Shown here: in pieces, positions 12,375 through 23,463 of the stretch
How the letters are laid out: each line of letters opens with the position of its first letter
Position numbering within the stretch: position 1 is the stretch's first letter
Source of the DNA: Phytophthora quininea
Taxonomy: Eukaryota; Oomycota; Peronosporomycetes; Peronosporales; Peronosporaceae
Length of the DNA stretch: 64,000 nt
Assembly: GCA_011947345.1 (NCBI GenBank)
Contig: JAAVTG010001003.1
Location: forward strand, 1,550,001 to 1,614,000
Reading direction: 5' to 3'
The notes under the pieces: generated by a model
Database searches by the model: none
Seen by the model: only the letters and a program-made list of their open reading frames with translations
Told to the model about the DNA's origin: nothing
Program-made: the position numbers and the translations under genes

Positions 12375-13586
12375 ATGGGCAAGGGAGCCTTCCAGTCCAA
12401 CCCGTTCCCAGAGATCAAGCTCACTCCTGCCGACCGCGACGAGCTGTTAGCACTTGAGAGTCGACTACTCCTCGAAACCTTCAAAAAGTACGAAACCTTC
12501 GTCGTTGAGGGTCAACGAACCGTGGACAAGTCTCGATGGAAACACCTTCGCACTGAGAAGAACCACAGCGTCTACGTGGAGCGTGAAAAGTGGGCCGAAG
12601 AGTATCAAGTCGAGTCGCCGACCAAGCACGACCAAGACGCCCAAGACCTCAACAAACTGCCCAAACTGCTCTGTGTGGGGACGTTCCAAGGATGGGTCAA
12701 CGACCTCATGTTCGGCACCGTCAACCCGACGCAGGACATCATGCGGGTCAAGGCTTCGTACGTCAAGGACTACGACGACGGTGCTGTACTGGCCAACGTC
12801 GTCGTCCCCACGGTCAACGATCCGTTCCGGTCGGTGACGGTCAAGTGGACCAAGATCGACCTTCCTCTTGGCAGCACAGGGCTCATCAAGAACCGCGACT
12901 TCGTCTGTTTGGAAGCTACCGGGATCCTCCACTTTGCCAACGGCGATCGCGTCGGATACCAACTACTACACTCCATCTCCTTCCCGCAGACGCCGCCGCT
13001 ACCGAACATGATCCGAGCGAGACACATCATCGCCGGGTTCTACCGACAAGTGAGTCCCGGCGTCATCGAGACGTTCGCATTCGACACAGTCGACCCTGGC
13101 GGCAACGTGGCTCGTAAAGTGGCTCTCAGTGTCTCGGCCAAGGCGTTGGGCTCTACCAACAACTACGTCGTCTGTGGACAGATGAAGAAGCTCAACTGGA
13201 AGCTGCAACACCAAATGACCGAGTCGCGGATGAATCGTCACCGTAGTAGCACTCGCAATGACCCCAACAACCCAAACGAGTGTACTGCTTGTCAACGTAC
13301 TCTGTCTCCTGGCAAGTTGGGGATCCCACCGATCAAAAGCCTCGGGAAGAGCACGTGCAAGCTCTGCATGAAGCCTGTCTGCATCACTTGCAAGGTCGTC
13401 GAGCCCATCAGCTTCCTCACTCCGGATCGACAATTGCTAAAACGCAACATCACCTTCTGTCGAATGTGCATGTCCAAGATCACCAGGACGGACGCCATCG
13501 AAGCTGCTCGCGATCAAGCCGAGGGATACGAAGCGTACAACGTGATGTTGTCGCTGTCCGGGTCCGACACGCAGTCCGAAGACTAA
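12375..13586 (+). CDS. START-like plus FYVE-type zinc finger protein, copy C
   Basis: An intact single-exon gene of 403 residues. The ATG sits in a favourable context (caaccatggg) and the protein begins MGKGAFQSNPFPEIKLTP, matching copy A. The START-like core shows GWVNDLMFGTVNP, NRDFVCLEATGILHF and CGQMKKLNWKLQ. The zinc finger has CTAC, CKLC, CITC and CRMC pairs. The C-terminus (RDQAEGYEAYNVM) carries a Ser/Asp tail that is absent from copy B. It is closer to copy B than to A by eye and the two are in the same orientation, so B and C look like a tandem pair diverging from A. The FYVE-type domain lacks RRHHCR, so PI3P binding is an inference from fold only. Confidence 0.88.
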   Translation: MGKGAFQSNPFPEIKLTPADRDELLALESRLLLETFKKYETFVVEGQRTVDKSRWKHLRTEKNHSVYVEREKWAEEYQVESPTKHDQDAQDLNKLPKLLCVGTFQGWVNDLMFGTVNPTQDIMRVKASYVKDYDDGAVLANVVVPTVNDPFRSVTVKWTKIDLPLGSTGLIKNRDFVCLEATGILHFANGDRVGYQLLHSISFPQTPPLPNMIRARHIIAGFYRQVSPGVIETFAFDTVDPGGNVARKVALSVSAKALGSTNNYVVCGQMKKLNWKLQHQMTESRMNRHRSSTRNDPNNPNECTACQRTLSPGKLGIPPIKSLGKSTCKLCMKPVCITCKVVEPISFLTPDRQLLKRNITFCRMCMSKITRTDAIEAARDQAEGYEAYNVMLSLSGSDTQSED

Positions 13587-13719
13587 CTCCAGCGAAGTTA
13601 TCGCGTTCACTACAAATGCAGTCCGAGATGCGTAGCCGTCATAAAGTCCAATTACTTTGAAACCATATCTCCCAGTCGTTTGGGACTTGTGGCCGCTGAA
13701 AACCGCTCGAATAACCGCC

Positions 13720-14449
13720 TCAACCTTCAGACCGATGTTCGTGCAGCCACTTGACGACAGCAAGTTGTCCATTACCACCCGCAAGCTCCATAGCGCGTCG
13801 TGTACAGCCCGCTGGTCGATTCTCATGCAGCCACTTAACAGCTTCCAAGTCACCGTGCTCGGACGCACGATCCATTGCCTTGAGTGTGCATTCTGTCTTT
13901 AATTTCTCATGCAACCACTTGGCAATATCCAACAGGCCGTTGGATGCAACTAAAGTGCAGCCCTCAGATCGGTGATCTCTTAGCCACTTGACAACCTCGA
14001 ATGGCCTTTAGCGGGTGCTTCATCCGTAGCCTCCTCCACCACTTGACTTTCAACGTGACACTTTGACAGGCTTTCAAACAGCCACCGCATCGCCTCCAAG
14101 TCGTTTCTCTCGACCACTTCCAGTAAACATTTCGTAAATTCAAACTGTCGATAGTCCAATGGTAAATTGATCCGCGCCCTGTTCAATGAGCCACTGCACT
14201 AGTATGACGTCGTCTCTCATGATCGCTCGGCCCAAAGCACGGTTCAGGTTGTGCTCTCGACCATCCTTCACGGCAGTCTCCATAGCCAAGCTGTCCCACT
14301 CGACTCGACAGTGCCAGAGACCCGGATTTGCATGCTTTAGACAGCGGTAGCTCGATCCCAGTATCCAAGAAGGTGGAGACGGAGTTAACGACGTGCGGGA
14401 GGTCGGTGAAGACGCTCTTAGACAGGAACAGCAGCGACGGAGCCCGCAA
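13720..14449 (-). pseudogene. Ankyrin-repeat protein, fragmented
   Basis: Three frames on the minus strand each read as oomycete-type ankyrin repeats with WL(H/F)E cores: KWLHEKLKTECT, KWLHENRPAGCTRRAMELA and KWLHEHRSEG at 13720-13932, RWLFESLSKCHVE at 13980-14186, and an N-terminal part (SKACKSGSLAL) at 14183-14449 that continues out of phase towards QWLIEQGAD. At least three frame breaks and an in-frame stop at 13720 separate them. Ankyrin proteins of this type form large families in oomycetes with unknown roles. Decay or base-calling errors are both possible. A CDS limit cannot be set. Bases 14450-14930 hold nothing I can identify. Confidence 0.55.
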
Positions 14450-14932
14450 AGCTATTCAACTCATTGAACGATTTTATTGTGCTGTGATTGTATGATTTTA
14501 TCACCTAGATATGAAGTCGATCCGCTACTGTCTCCGAGTTTTTGGACGCTCCGTGGAGTTGCCTCTGCAGATTGGATTCTGGAGCAGCACCCTGAATTTC
14601 GCGCTGCCGTAGCGGATTAAACTCTTCTGCCAATCGTTGCAATATAAGGATCTGGATGTTCATCCACCCCTACTACAGAGACAAATAAACGCTAGTACAG
14701 TATATATTACCAATAGTAGTTCAGGAAGATGGAGACGAAAGCGACAAGGTTCGTGAAGGCGCTCTTCCAGCGACACAGTAGTAGCTGTATTGCGGCAAGG
14801 ACAACGTTAAAAACATCTTCACTTCCATTCATTCAAAAGACGGAGCTCGACAGCCACTTCAGTTCGAAAATCTCTACACCGAAGACTGCACCATTCCGCT
14901 GCGCCGTCCGAAGTCACACATTCGTCCCTCTC

Positions 14933-15993
14933 TTACAAGTTCTTCTTGCGGAGCACCTCGTTAGCCGCTTCTTCCTCGTCCGTGACGTCGTCGCGGTGGA
15001 TGAGGTAGCGGAAGTGCTGCGCCGAGCGGATCTCCATCTCGAACGACATGAGGAACTTCTTGTCCACGGGGTCGATCAGGTGCAGGATGCGGTACTGCTG
15101 GTCGCGGTTGGCCTCGAACCACGTATCGCACCGGTCGAAGAACAGCACGTTGTTCCAGTTCATGGACTCGTTGTGGGCCAGGTCGTAGAACTCCTTGAAG
15201 CGGTCAATGTGGATGCACACGTGGTGGCCGTCGTACTCGCCCTTGTTGTCCTTCTCGGCTTCAGATTCGTCAAACACAAAGGCCTGCAGCGGACCACAGA
15301 ACACCGTGGTGCGGTACAGCTCCACGTTGCCTTCCTTCTTGGTCACGACCGTCTTGGCGCCCAAGTAGTGCTCGAAGAAGCGGGAGATGCCCTGGGCAAT
15401 GCCCGGACGCACCGGGTAGCGCATGAACGGGAAGCCCTGAGCCACTCCTTCCACGTCGTTCGTCACCGGCAGCTTCTTGCCAAGCGACAAGTTGACGGAG
15501 TTGTAGTGGCGCGGCGTCACGTGCAGCCGGAGCTCATTGCCGTACGGGTCGTTGACCTTCAGGTGGTCGTACTTGTCCGTGTCGAAGAGCTCGTGCCACT
15601 TATCCAGCGGGTACTCGCGCGTGGTGTCTCCACCGCGGTTAATGCGCTCGAAGGCGAACTTGGTGTCCTTGAGCTCATCGGCCACCGACTGCAAGCTCTT
15701 CTCGATCTCGTCCAGGTCCGGCACGAACAGGTAGATGGCGGCATTGATGCACTCGTTCTTGGGCTGGCCCGTGAACAAGTGGAACTGGTGTCGGCCACCG
15801 AAATTGGCCCAGAAGTGGTAACTGAGCCTCGGGTCCCGCGAGCAGAGCAGACCGCGCATGTAAAGATGTAGGCGGGCGACTGTTCCGAGCACTTGTCCTT
15901 GTTGGAGAGGTTGACGTGCTCGAGGAACTTGAGGTTGCCCGAGTCCTTGAAGGCCTGGATCACCTGCTCCTTGGTCCACGTCAGGTCGGTCAT
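14933..15993 (-). CDS. VOC (glyoxalase/dioxygenase-fold) family protein
   Basis: About 353 residues from the ATG at 15993 (MTDLTWTKEQVIQAFKDSG). Two halves resemble the paired beta-alpha-beta-beta-beta modules of the vicinal-oxygen-chelate fold. The first contains HFWANFGGRHQFHLF and NELRLHVTP, the second YRTTVFCGPLQAFVF and GHHVCIHIDRF, with His/Glu residues placed as possible metal ligands. Members include glyoxalases and ring-cleaving dioxygenases, and the substrate is unknown. The frame breaks once near 15858-15862, where a T run appears one base short between SPAYIF and MRGLLCSRD. With that base the protein is continuous. The start could lie further upstream because the frame is open there, but this ATG begins the conserved-looking part. 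About 380 bases upstream, before the gene at 16394, show no gene. Confidence 0.65.
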
Positions 15994-16393
15994 GGCGTCG
16001 AGGTGGCGTCGGGGCTTGTAAGCGTTGAGGCTGTAGCTCTTGGGTGGCAGATTGAGGAATGATCCTGTCGATGTGTGGCTCGGAAGCTTGCACTTGGTTT
16101 TACTATGGAGATGGCTACACATGGAGCCAATCGTGACGCACACTTCCGATGACAAGCAATTCCTCCGGTGGTGCTGCAAAGACATGCCACTCTGTTTGAC
16201 GAAGCACTGGCAGGCAGGACGCCAAACGCGTGGAAGCAGCAGGACCTCACGATCCTTCAGAGGAAGTTGGGCATTGCCAATGTCAATGGCGAAGGAATGA
16301 ATTCAAATAATTCCATAAAGAACGCCGTACGAACGGAACGCGGTGCTGAAATTGTCAAACAAGATACTTCCCTCTACTTTCGTTAAATGACTT

Positions 16394-19300
16394 TTAGTTT
16401 ACCTTGGACGAAAACATCGATCGACTCCGGGCGAGAGCCTTTTTCGGAGCTGGCGGCGGTGCTATGGATGCTGACGATCCTGTTCGATTTAATGGACGAT
16501 GCTGTTGCTGACCAGCAATCTGCGTCCGTGGCGCTTTTTCTTGGTGGTAAAAGGAATTGTAGTTCAGCAGAGTCACGATCTCGCTGATGTGGGGAGAAGC
16601 GCCGTGCTTCTGCATGGATGTGAGCAGCACCACCAGGAAGCGAGACTGCCGCTTGAACTCCTTAGAGCTGAGGTCCATAGCAGCGTGCATCGACCGGAAG
16701 TCAGGGTGATCCAGCAAGCGAGTGTGTGGCACGGCAGCGCCAGTTGAGTTATCTGGAAAATACTGGACAAGATTCCGATCCACCGCTTTGACAAACTCGT
16801 CAAGCTGGTCAACGAAGCGTAAGATATGGTTGAAGGTCGTAACGACGTGCTGGATCACTGCTGCGTTCTACAATCAGCAGAAAAATTCATATCAGTATAC
16901 ATATTACGTCGCAATATGCACAAGCTGCTTACCTTGTCCAGCAGAAAGCAATTGTTCAGCAAGAGATCAAGATATTGTTCATGAGCTGCGTCCATCTTGA
17001 GGGCGGAGAAGAAAAGTTAGCCAGCAGTCGTTTTAGTAAGAATAGTTGGGGAAATGACGCACCTCTGCGAGGCTGTTCGACGTCTCGAGCACTTGACAAT
17101 ACTTGCACCATCGTTCATCTGATAGCTATGTTAAAATCAAATGGATTAGCAAAAGAAAAGATGGAACTGCAACAAGGCTGGAACGCACCTGATTCGTGAG
17201 ATAGTTTAGCAAGCTCTTAGAATAATGCAACATGCTTGAGATCTCAGCGAGAGGCTCTCGCATTTCCCACTCGATACTGAATTGCGGACAAGGAGTGAGA
17301 TACTTTAGCTCTCAATAAATAAAGACCTTGTACGTACTGTGGATAGCAGCGTCGATATCGAAGACCATATTTGAACTACAAATGCAGACACAATTTTAGT
17401 GGCGAGTAAAATAAAATAAGGAAACGATGGCGTACCTTTACAAGAGTCGACTCCACGACTTTCACCTGGACTAGCAGTACACCAAGTCGTGAGTACTTTT
17501 GCAAAATGTTCGCGCTAAACAGAACACGAAGCGGTTGTTGTGCCGAGAACGCGAAATTCAAGCAGCTCGTGTTCGCAATGTCAATTTTGCGCCTGCCGCC
17601 GGGTACGTTCAACTGATTTGCCTCGATCCAAACAGAAATTTGATCGCCAAGTTCCCGCAGCGAAGGTGAAAGAGAACTATCGGTCGCCGATTCCTGTATT
17701 GCCCTCTGGAGCAACATGCTCATCCTGTCGCTTACTGCCCACGCGACAGGATTCGCTTGCATTTCACTAATTAAGGCTTCACTGAAAGACCTGAAAACAT
17801 CTTGCTGCAATTTTGATCACAAAAAGTTGGTTAGAACAGCAGGAATAAGCATCATCCCTCCGCTTGCGTACCTGCTTCATCAGCACAAACATTCGGAGTG
17901 CATCAATATGCTGAATAAGGCACAATTTATCTCGGAAAATATCGGCAAGAGATCCGTTCAAACTTCGGCACTGTAGTGGCACATAGGAAATAAGTTTCCA
18001 GCAAGTATTGACTACCTAGCAAAAACATTGCTTACTTACCTTCGCATTAATGTGAGCAATCAAGCAGCGCTCTAACATTTGACTAAACGGCACGTTTCCC
18101 AACTGACTGGATGCAGCCTTCTCAGCCACTGTAGTCTCACTCGTCATGCTGTTTCTCCACCCCAAGGATGCCATTTCACTCATAAATAGCTCGCACAGTG
18201 ATGGTTGCGGTGGCCCCGGAGGCTTCAGTGATTCATTCCGTGCATGTTGCTGATGCTGTAGAAAGCGATTCTTCATCTGTCGGCTCGCTAGAGCTTCTTT
18301 CATCAGCTTGGTTACTGGCTCCAGAAACACAGGAACCAACGCGTTGTTTACTTCAAATGGCGCCAGAGATAGCAGTCCATCCTGACAGCTCTGATTTTTC
18401 TCGGTGCGCATTGGAGACGAGTCCACACTCAGTAGTGCAGGTGTCGTGAAAAACAATTCGCCGTCTAATGGGATCGTGTCGAAGTGTCCTCTATCGAAAA
18501 CCATTCGGTTCAACAGACTCAAGTACGGGCTGAGCGCGCCGATAAATAAATGGAGCAAAATGTCGTACCGTGACCAGCTCTCTGCGGTGCTTGTATCTGC
18601 CTTTACAGGTATCCCTTCCATGTATTCAACCTCCACCAGACGATATAACGAATCCAGCACACACTTGGCCTGTTCAGCACGCCGAACTTCGTACCAATGT
18701 CGCCCTGACAGGTCCTGAAAACATCGTTCTAAAGTTCTCTTCACCCACGAGATCAAACTAAATGTCTCTTGTAAACCGCCAAAAATTCCTAACAGCGTTG
18801 GCTGACGAGCTGCACTACCAGACCACGGGTTCGGGTCCTCATCTTGACTAGACAGTGAGTCTGTTTGCTGCTCTACGGCTCGTATTGTTCCGCTCAAACT
18901 CCACATGATCTTCGACAACGAGTCGGCAAGACCTTCTAGTGTTACACATCGGTGCTGTTCGTGTTGGCTGCGGCTTTGCTGGATGAACGCTAAAAAGTCG
19001 CGAAGTAGCTGGATATCTGACGATGCTTGGGCAAACTCGTCCAGAATATGGTGCAATGATGACGGTGAGAGATGCCCAATTGCAATGTTTTGAGAATGCT
19101 GAGATCTTCGGACGATCTTCGCTTCAAAATCAATACTAAACATTGCTGGTTTGGGTTTGATTGGGTGCAGCTCAAACAATAGAGATTCCACTCCATCCAA
19201 CGCTTCAAACACCATACTCACCACCGTCCGTTCATGAATAAGCCTTTGCGGAACAACATCGGTTCTTATCGGGCTCTGTGCAGCGTTTTTAACCACTGCA

Positions 19301-20165
19301 GAGCAAAGCAGCCACGGTCTGTCCATCGTGAACTGCACATTACCCCGAGCATCCAAGGCGCTGGTCACGCGGTCAACAACACTATCATCAATCTCCATGT
19401 TTGTACCTGATAGACCCACCTTCGGATAATAGCGACAGAGAATCTCATCCCGATCCTCAATCTCCTCCGAGTACGTTTGGTTCTCCATCTCTTCGTCATC
19501 TCTAGCCAGCACGCCACTCACCCTTGAATCCAGCGACATCATGACTGGATCCTCTCTACTTGTTTCTTCTAAGACTACGTTCGATCTCTTTGCGCGTCGC
19601 CTCCGTCCTGCATCACTCTCAGCTCCACTTTCATCTGCGCTGCTCATGTCCCAGTCACTGTCCTCCTCGCTATCCTCCCAGGCCTGGAACCACTCGTCGT
19701 TGGTGGATATCTCAAAGAGTTCCTCCACCAGTCTGTCCTGCATTTGCTTCTGTTTGTGCTGCTTGTCCTGCTCCTGCTGCAGTACCTGCCTCCATCTGCT
19801 GGAGTCGTCCTCATCCACAGCCACATCCTCGTCCTGGGCCTTCGTGGGGTCCTCGCCAGCTCTAGTAGCAGCTTTAGCACCTGGTAGTCGCACTGCTGCG
19901 ACAGACTCAGCAGCTTCTGAGCCCGATCCTCCAGCGAATGCACGCGGAACTTGGTCGCCAGCGCCTCCGTCTGTCTCTTAACGTCCTGCGGCACGCTGTC
20001 CACGAAGCGGTGGCCGTAGAGTTGGCCAATCACGCGGTCCGCACGCAGCAGTAGCGTCTCCTGTGTCTGTGCATCGCCCTCGCTCTGCGTCTGGGGCCCG
20101 ATACGCGCGCAGAGCTGCTTGGCGAGCGGCCGCCACTCCCGCGTCCATGCAGGCACCGTCGCCAT
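16394..20165 (-). CDS. TUBGCP5: Gamma-tubulin complex component, GCP5/GCP6-like
   Basis: A Spc97/Spc98-family subunit of the gamma-tubulin ring complex that nucleates microtubules at centrosomes or basal bodies. The N-terminal exon begins MATVPAWTREWRPLAKQL. A long acidic exon (to about 18041) contains the GCP N-domain signature region around RTVVSMVFEALDGVESLLF. Later exons at about 17872-17970 (HIDALRMFVLMKQ), 17436-17804 (SANILQKYSRLGVLLVQVK) and 16394-16870 (HVVTTFNHILRFVDQL and the C-terminal bundle) match the gamma-tubulin-binding half. Several short exons lie between 16870 and 17436. Introns are GT-AG, for example at 17805-17871. One frame break lies near 19860. The symbol is tentative, and GCP6 is the alternative. 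The start is 43 bases from the stop of the next gene upstream. Confidence 0.75.
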
Positions 20166-20208
20166 GATTTTGAATCAAATACATAGATATGATTGGCTGA
20201 AAAGAACT

Positions 20209-23200
20209 TCAACTTGTGCAATACTTTTGCCGTTTAATCGGCGGATACTTTTGGTAGTCGATGAGGAACAGCACGGCGGCAAGTTGGCCGCCGAAGGTGA
20301 AGTCGCCCGTGGAGGTCTTGAGGAAGTTGCAGTCCAACTGGTTGAACGAGGTCCGTCCATTGCGCAGCGGAGACGTGGGCATCAGAGTCGGGTGGTGCAT
20401 GGGAGACAGCGGACGGGGCGAACTTGGCGGGGAGAAGCTGCCGCCACCGGAGAAGGAAGCGAACCGACCGCTGGACGAACGCAGCAGTGCGTGCTGAGGG
20501 GAAGGCGCATCGGCGTTGGTGCGACGCAGCGTACCGGCGAAGTTGAGGTTGTACTGCTTACGGTAATCTTGGAACTCCAGGTCCGTCTTCTCAATGAGTA
20601 GGTCCACGTACTCGATCGGCTCTAGCTGCACCAGTCGCTTCATGGCGAACATCAGTAGATCGGATTCCTCGCCAACATCTTCAGCTTGGTCTGGAGTGTC
20701 TGCTACGTCTGCGGTCTTTTCTGACTCCTGTGTCTTCGTCAGCAATGCGAAACGAGGCCACTGCGTCGAAAATCGCTTCATCGTTTTGTCGATGATCTGC
20801 ACCGCAACAGATAGTTAGTTAGGTGCACGTGTCTTCCAGTAGAAGATACTTACAGTATGTTTCTCTTGCGGGAGTGTCTGGATATACAGCTGTAGCATCG
20901 CCTGAGTGACGCTGCGGATCTGATCGATGTGTCCGTCGTCGTGGAATGTCTTTAGAATCGCGAGCCCCGGCTTGTAGTAGTCCACGGCTCGGTAGTACTC
21001 GCCTAAATCTCGAGATAAATCTCCTAACTGCAGGTACGACTTCATTGTGTCTTCGTGGTTTGATGGCAAGACTTCTTTGCGAAGAGCCAAGCCTGTGAGA
21101 GCGATTCCGTAAGCGATTTCGGTCGCTTGAACTGCCTTCACTTGCTTGTGTAGAATAGCAAGCAGATAGCAGCACTCCGCCGCGAAGTCTTTGTACGCCG
21201 GCACGTCTTCTACAGGATCCTGGAAATGCTTTTCGTACACGGCAAAGGCGTCTTCGAGGACACCAATAATCGCCTGGATATCAGCGGGGTTTGCTGCGTA
21301 CATCAACGTGCCCTGCTGTCGTCTGATGTCTGCGTAAAGAACGCTTGTTTTCCCAAAGCAATCTCGTACAAGAGAGACGCAGTTCTGCAGAATCTCCGCC
21401 GCTTGTGCAGTCTGGTTTATCTCTCTCAAAATCTCCGACATGGTCATGTATGTGTCGCACAGCAGCGGGTGGATAGGACCGAGATGCCACTGCACAGGCT
21501 CTAGCGCTTTTCCTCAAACTGTTCTTGGGCTCCAGGCAGGTCTCCAATCGAGTGTTTTAGTTTGACCAGAACTGTGAAAGCTCGCGTGATCTCGGCGTGG
21601 TTGCTGGGGTTTCTTCGATGGCAAGTGTCGCCAAACGCTTCGCTTGGTCACGCAGATTCATCGACAACGAAATGTTGGCGGCGCAGGTCAGCAAGTGACA
21701 AAGCGATAAGTTGCGCTCGTCGTTTGGGGCTGCATCTAAGATCGAGATGTGGATCAAAATACTGACAGCGCATCGGTAAACTCCCAGCAGCGAGAAATGA
21801 GTCCGAGCATTCCAACACTTTTTGGAAAACTGCAGTGGACGCCGCAAATTGCTGCTTTTGATCGACGGATCGCTCGGGACGTAGGAACAGATATAAATGA
21901 GCAATCCGCTGCGCTGATACTTGTGCAGAACCGTCGGCAGGTCTTGATATTGCTGCATACCATCAGTGGCGAACAACTCGTCTCCGTCGACGTCCCGGGT
22001 CTGCAACGTTTTCTCCACATCTTCCAAAACCATTTCCGATACAATATCCCCCACTACAGTCTCAGCAGCTTGACGAAATTCTGCGATAATAGATGACACT
22101 TTTGATCCAACAGCAAAAACGTCGTCGGATGGCTCCCTGGATAGTAGCGCGTAGTATCTGTTGTTCCAGTCCGATTTACTTTGTCCAAGCAAATGCTTCG
22201 ATGCGGAAACGCGTGCGCTGGAATTGAGAGAGGAACTATCTTCTCGTTGCTGTTGTGGTTTGCTTGATTCAACCATAACCTGGTTGTTAGCGCGTTCGGC
22301 TTGCACACGAGACATCACCTCTTGAGCGCAATAGTAGCTCTGCAGCCAAGTGAGCAGCCGCGTTCGAGTGATAAGCCCTTGGTGGCCTAGATCCAATTGC
22401 TGCTGCATCAGCGCGACTTCTGTTTCTTTCCCTTCCCATCCAATGTAAATTCGTCAACAAAAGTAAGATGTAAGGAACAAGCAAGCATCAACATATACAC
22501 ACAGAAAGTTGCATGGGTTGTTGGAAAGGATATAGTTTGGAGAAGTCCACGCAGTTTCCCCACGTCGATCTTGCATGTGTGGCGTGGGTCAAACTGCAAG
22601 CACATTTACGGCGGTAAGTTTTTATTTCCGACATCAGCAGAACTGGAAACTACCTCCATGAACGCTTCGGCAGCTCGCCGAATCTTCTCGGTAATGCTGA
22701 AATATTGTTGTGTCAGTCTCCATTCTCAAACAGCAACTTGCACAACAATCATCGTACACTGGAGAAACTTGGGCATCCGCTGGTAAGCACAATCTCGTCT
22801 ACAACACTTATTAGCACAATAATAAACCTGAAACACTGTAGGTCCTCACCGTAAGCGCAAACTTCCATTCCGCCAGCTCTTTCTCCGATGAGCACGCAAA
22901 CACAACCGATTTTGATGACTACAAAGAGAAGAAATCTAAAGTGTGAGACCCGCCACCTCATTCCAGTAGAGAACGCCACCTTCTCAATTGGTTCCAGTTG
23001 AAAGGCAAACTTCCGGGTCACTTTTTCTATAGACATATCGTTTTTAACACTACCAAAATGCTTGCGTATAATATGTCCTACAGTACCTCATCAGGTGCTC
23101 GGAACCGGTAGTCCATGAGCTCAAAAGAGCTGCTCTGTCGAGAACTACCCAGCGAGAAAACATTCTGCTCCACCGCCATCGGGAAACATTTTAGCAGTGT

Positions 23201-23354
23201 TCCATCGAGGTGCACCCACTTCTCGGTCCATTTTGGACCGAATAGCCCAGACCCAAGCTGTAACACGAACGCAAAACATTTGTTGGAGCAACAATCACAC
23301 GTGACTAATCGATACAGCACTCACCTTGTGTAGCTTGCCGGATTTGGGCTCCAT
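20209..23354 (-). CDS. PH-domain plus tetratricopeptide-repeat protein
   Basis: Starts at 23354 with a ten-codon first exon (MEPKSGKLHK), then an intron of about 60 bases and the PH-domain strands KWVHLDGTLLKCF, FAFQLEPIEKVAF and VVFACSSEKELAEWKFAL. The last of these is in the phase that spliced exons give. The body from 22408 downwards is helical, with TPR-like pairs (YKDFAAECCYLLAILHKQ and YLQLGDLSRDLGEYYRAVDY). A Ser/Pro-rich segment lies near 20390-20480. The end is at 20209. The PH domain suggests phosphoinositide-dependent membrane recruitment and the TPRs protein binding, so a membrane adaptor is likely. I know no named orthologue. Frame breaks near 21610 (CCCC) and 21490 (AAAA) each need one added base. 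Confidence 0.65.
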
Positions 23355-23463
23355 TTCGTCTTGGATCTTGAATCAGGCCGCCCCTACACGAAAAGTATTC
23401 TTGCTCAACCTTTGGATCGAGTAGTCCCTTTATTTTGTTGTTATACACGGGCGAGAGTCACAT

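Noticed and set aside
14729..15871. 380-codon plus-strand open frame
   Set aside because: Antisense shadow of the VOC-fold gene; Val/Leu/His-rich composition without domains.
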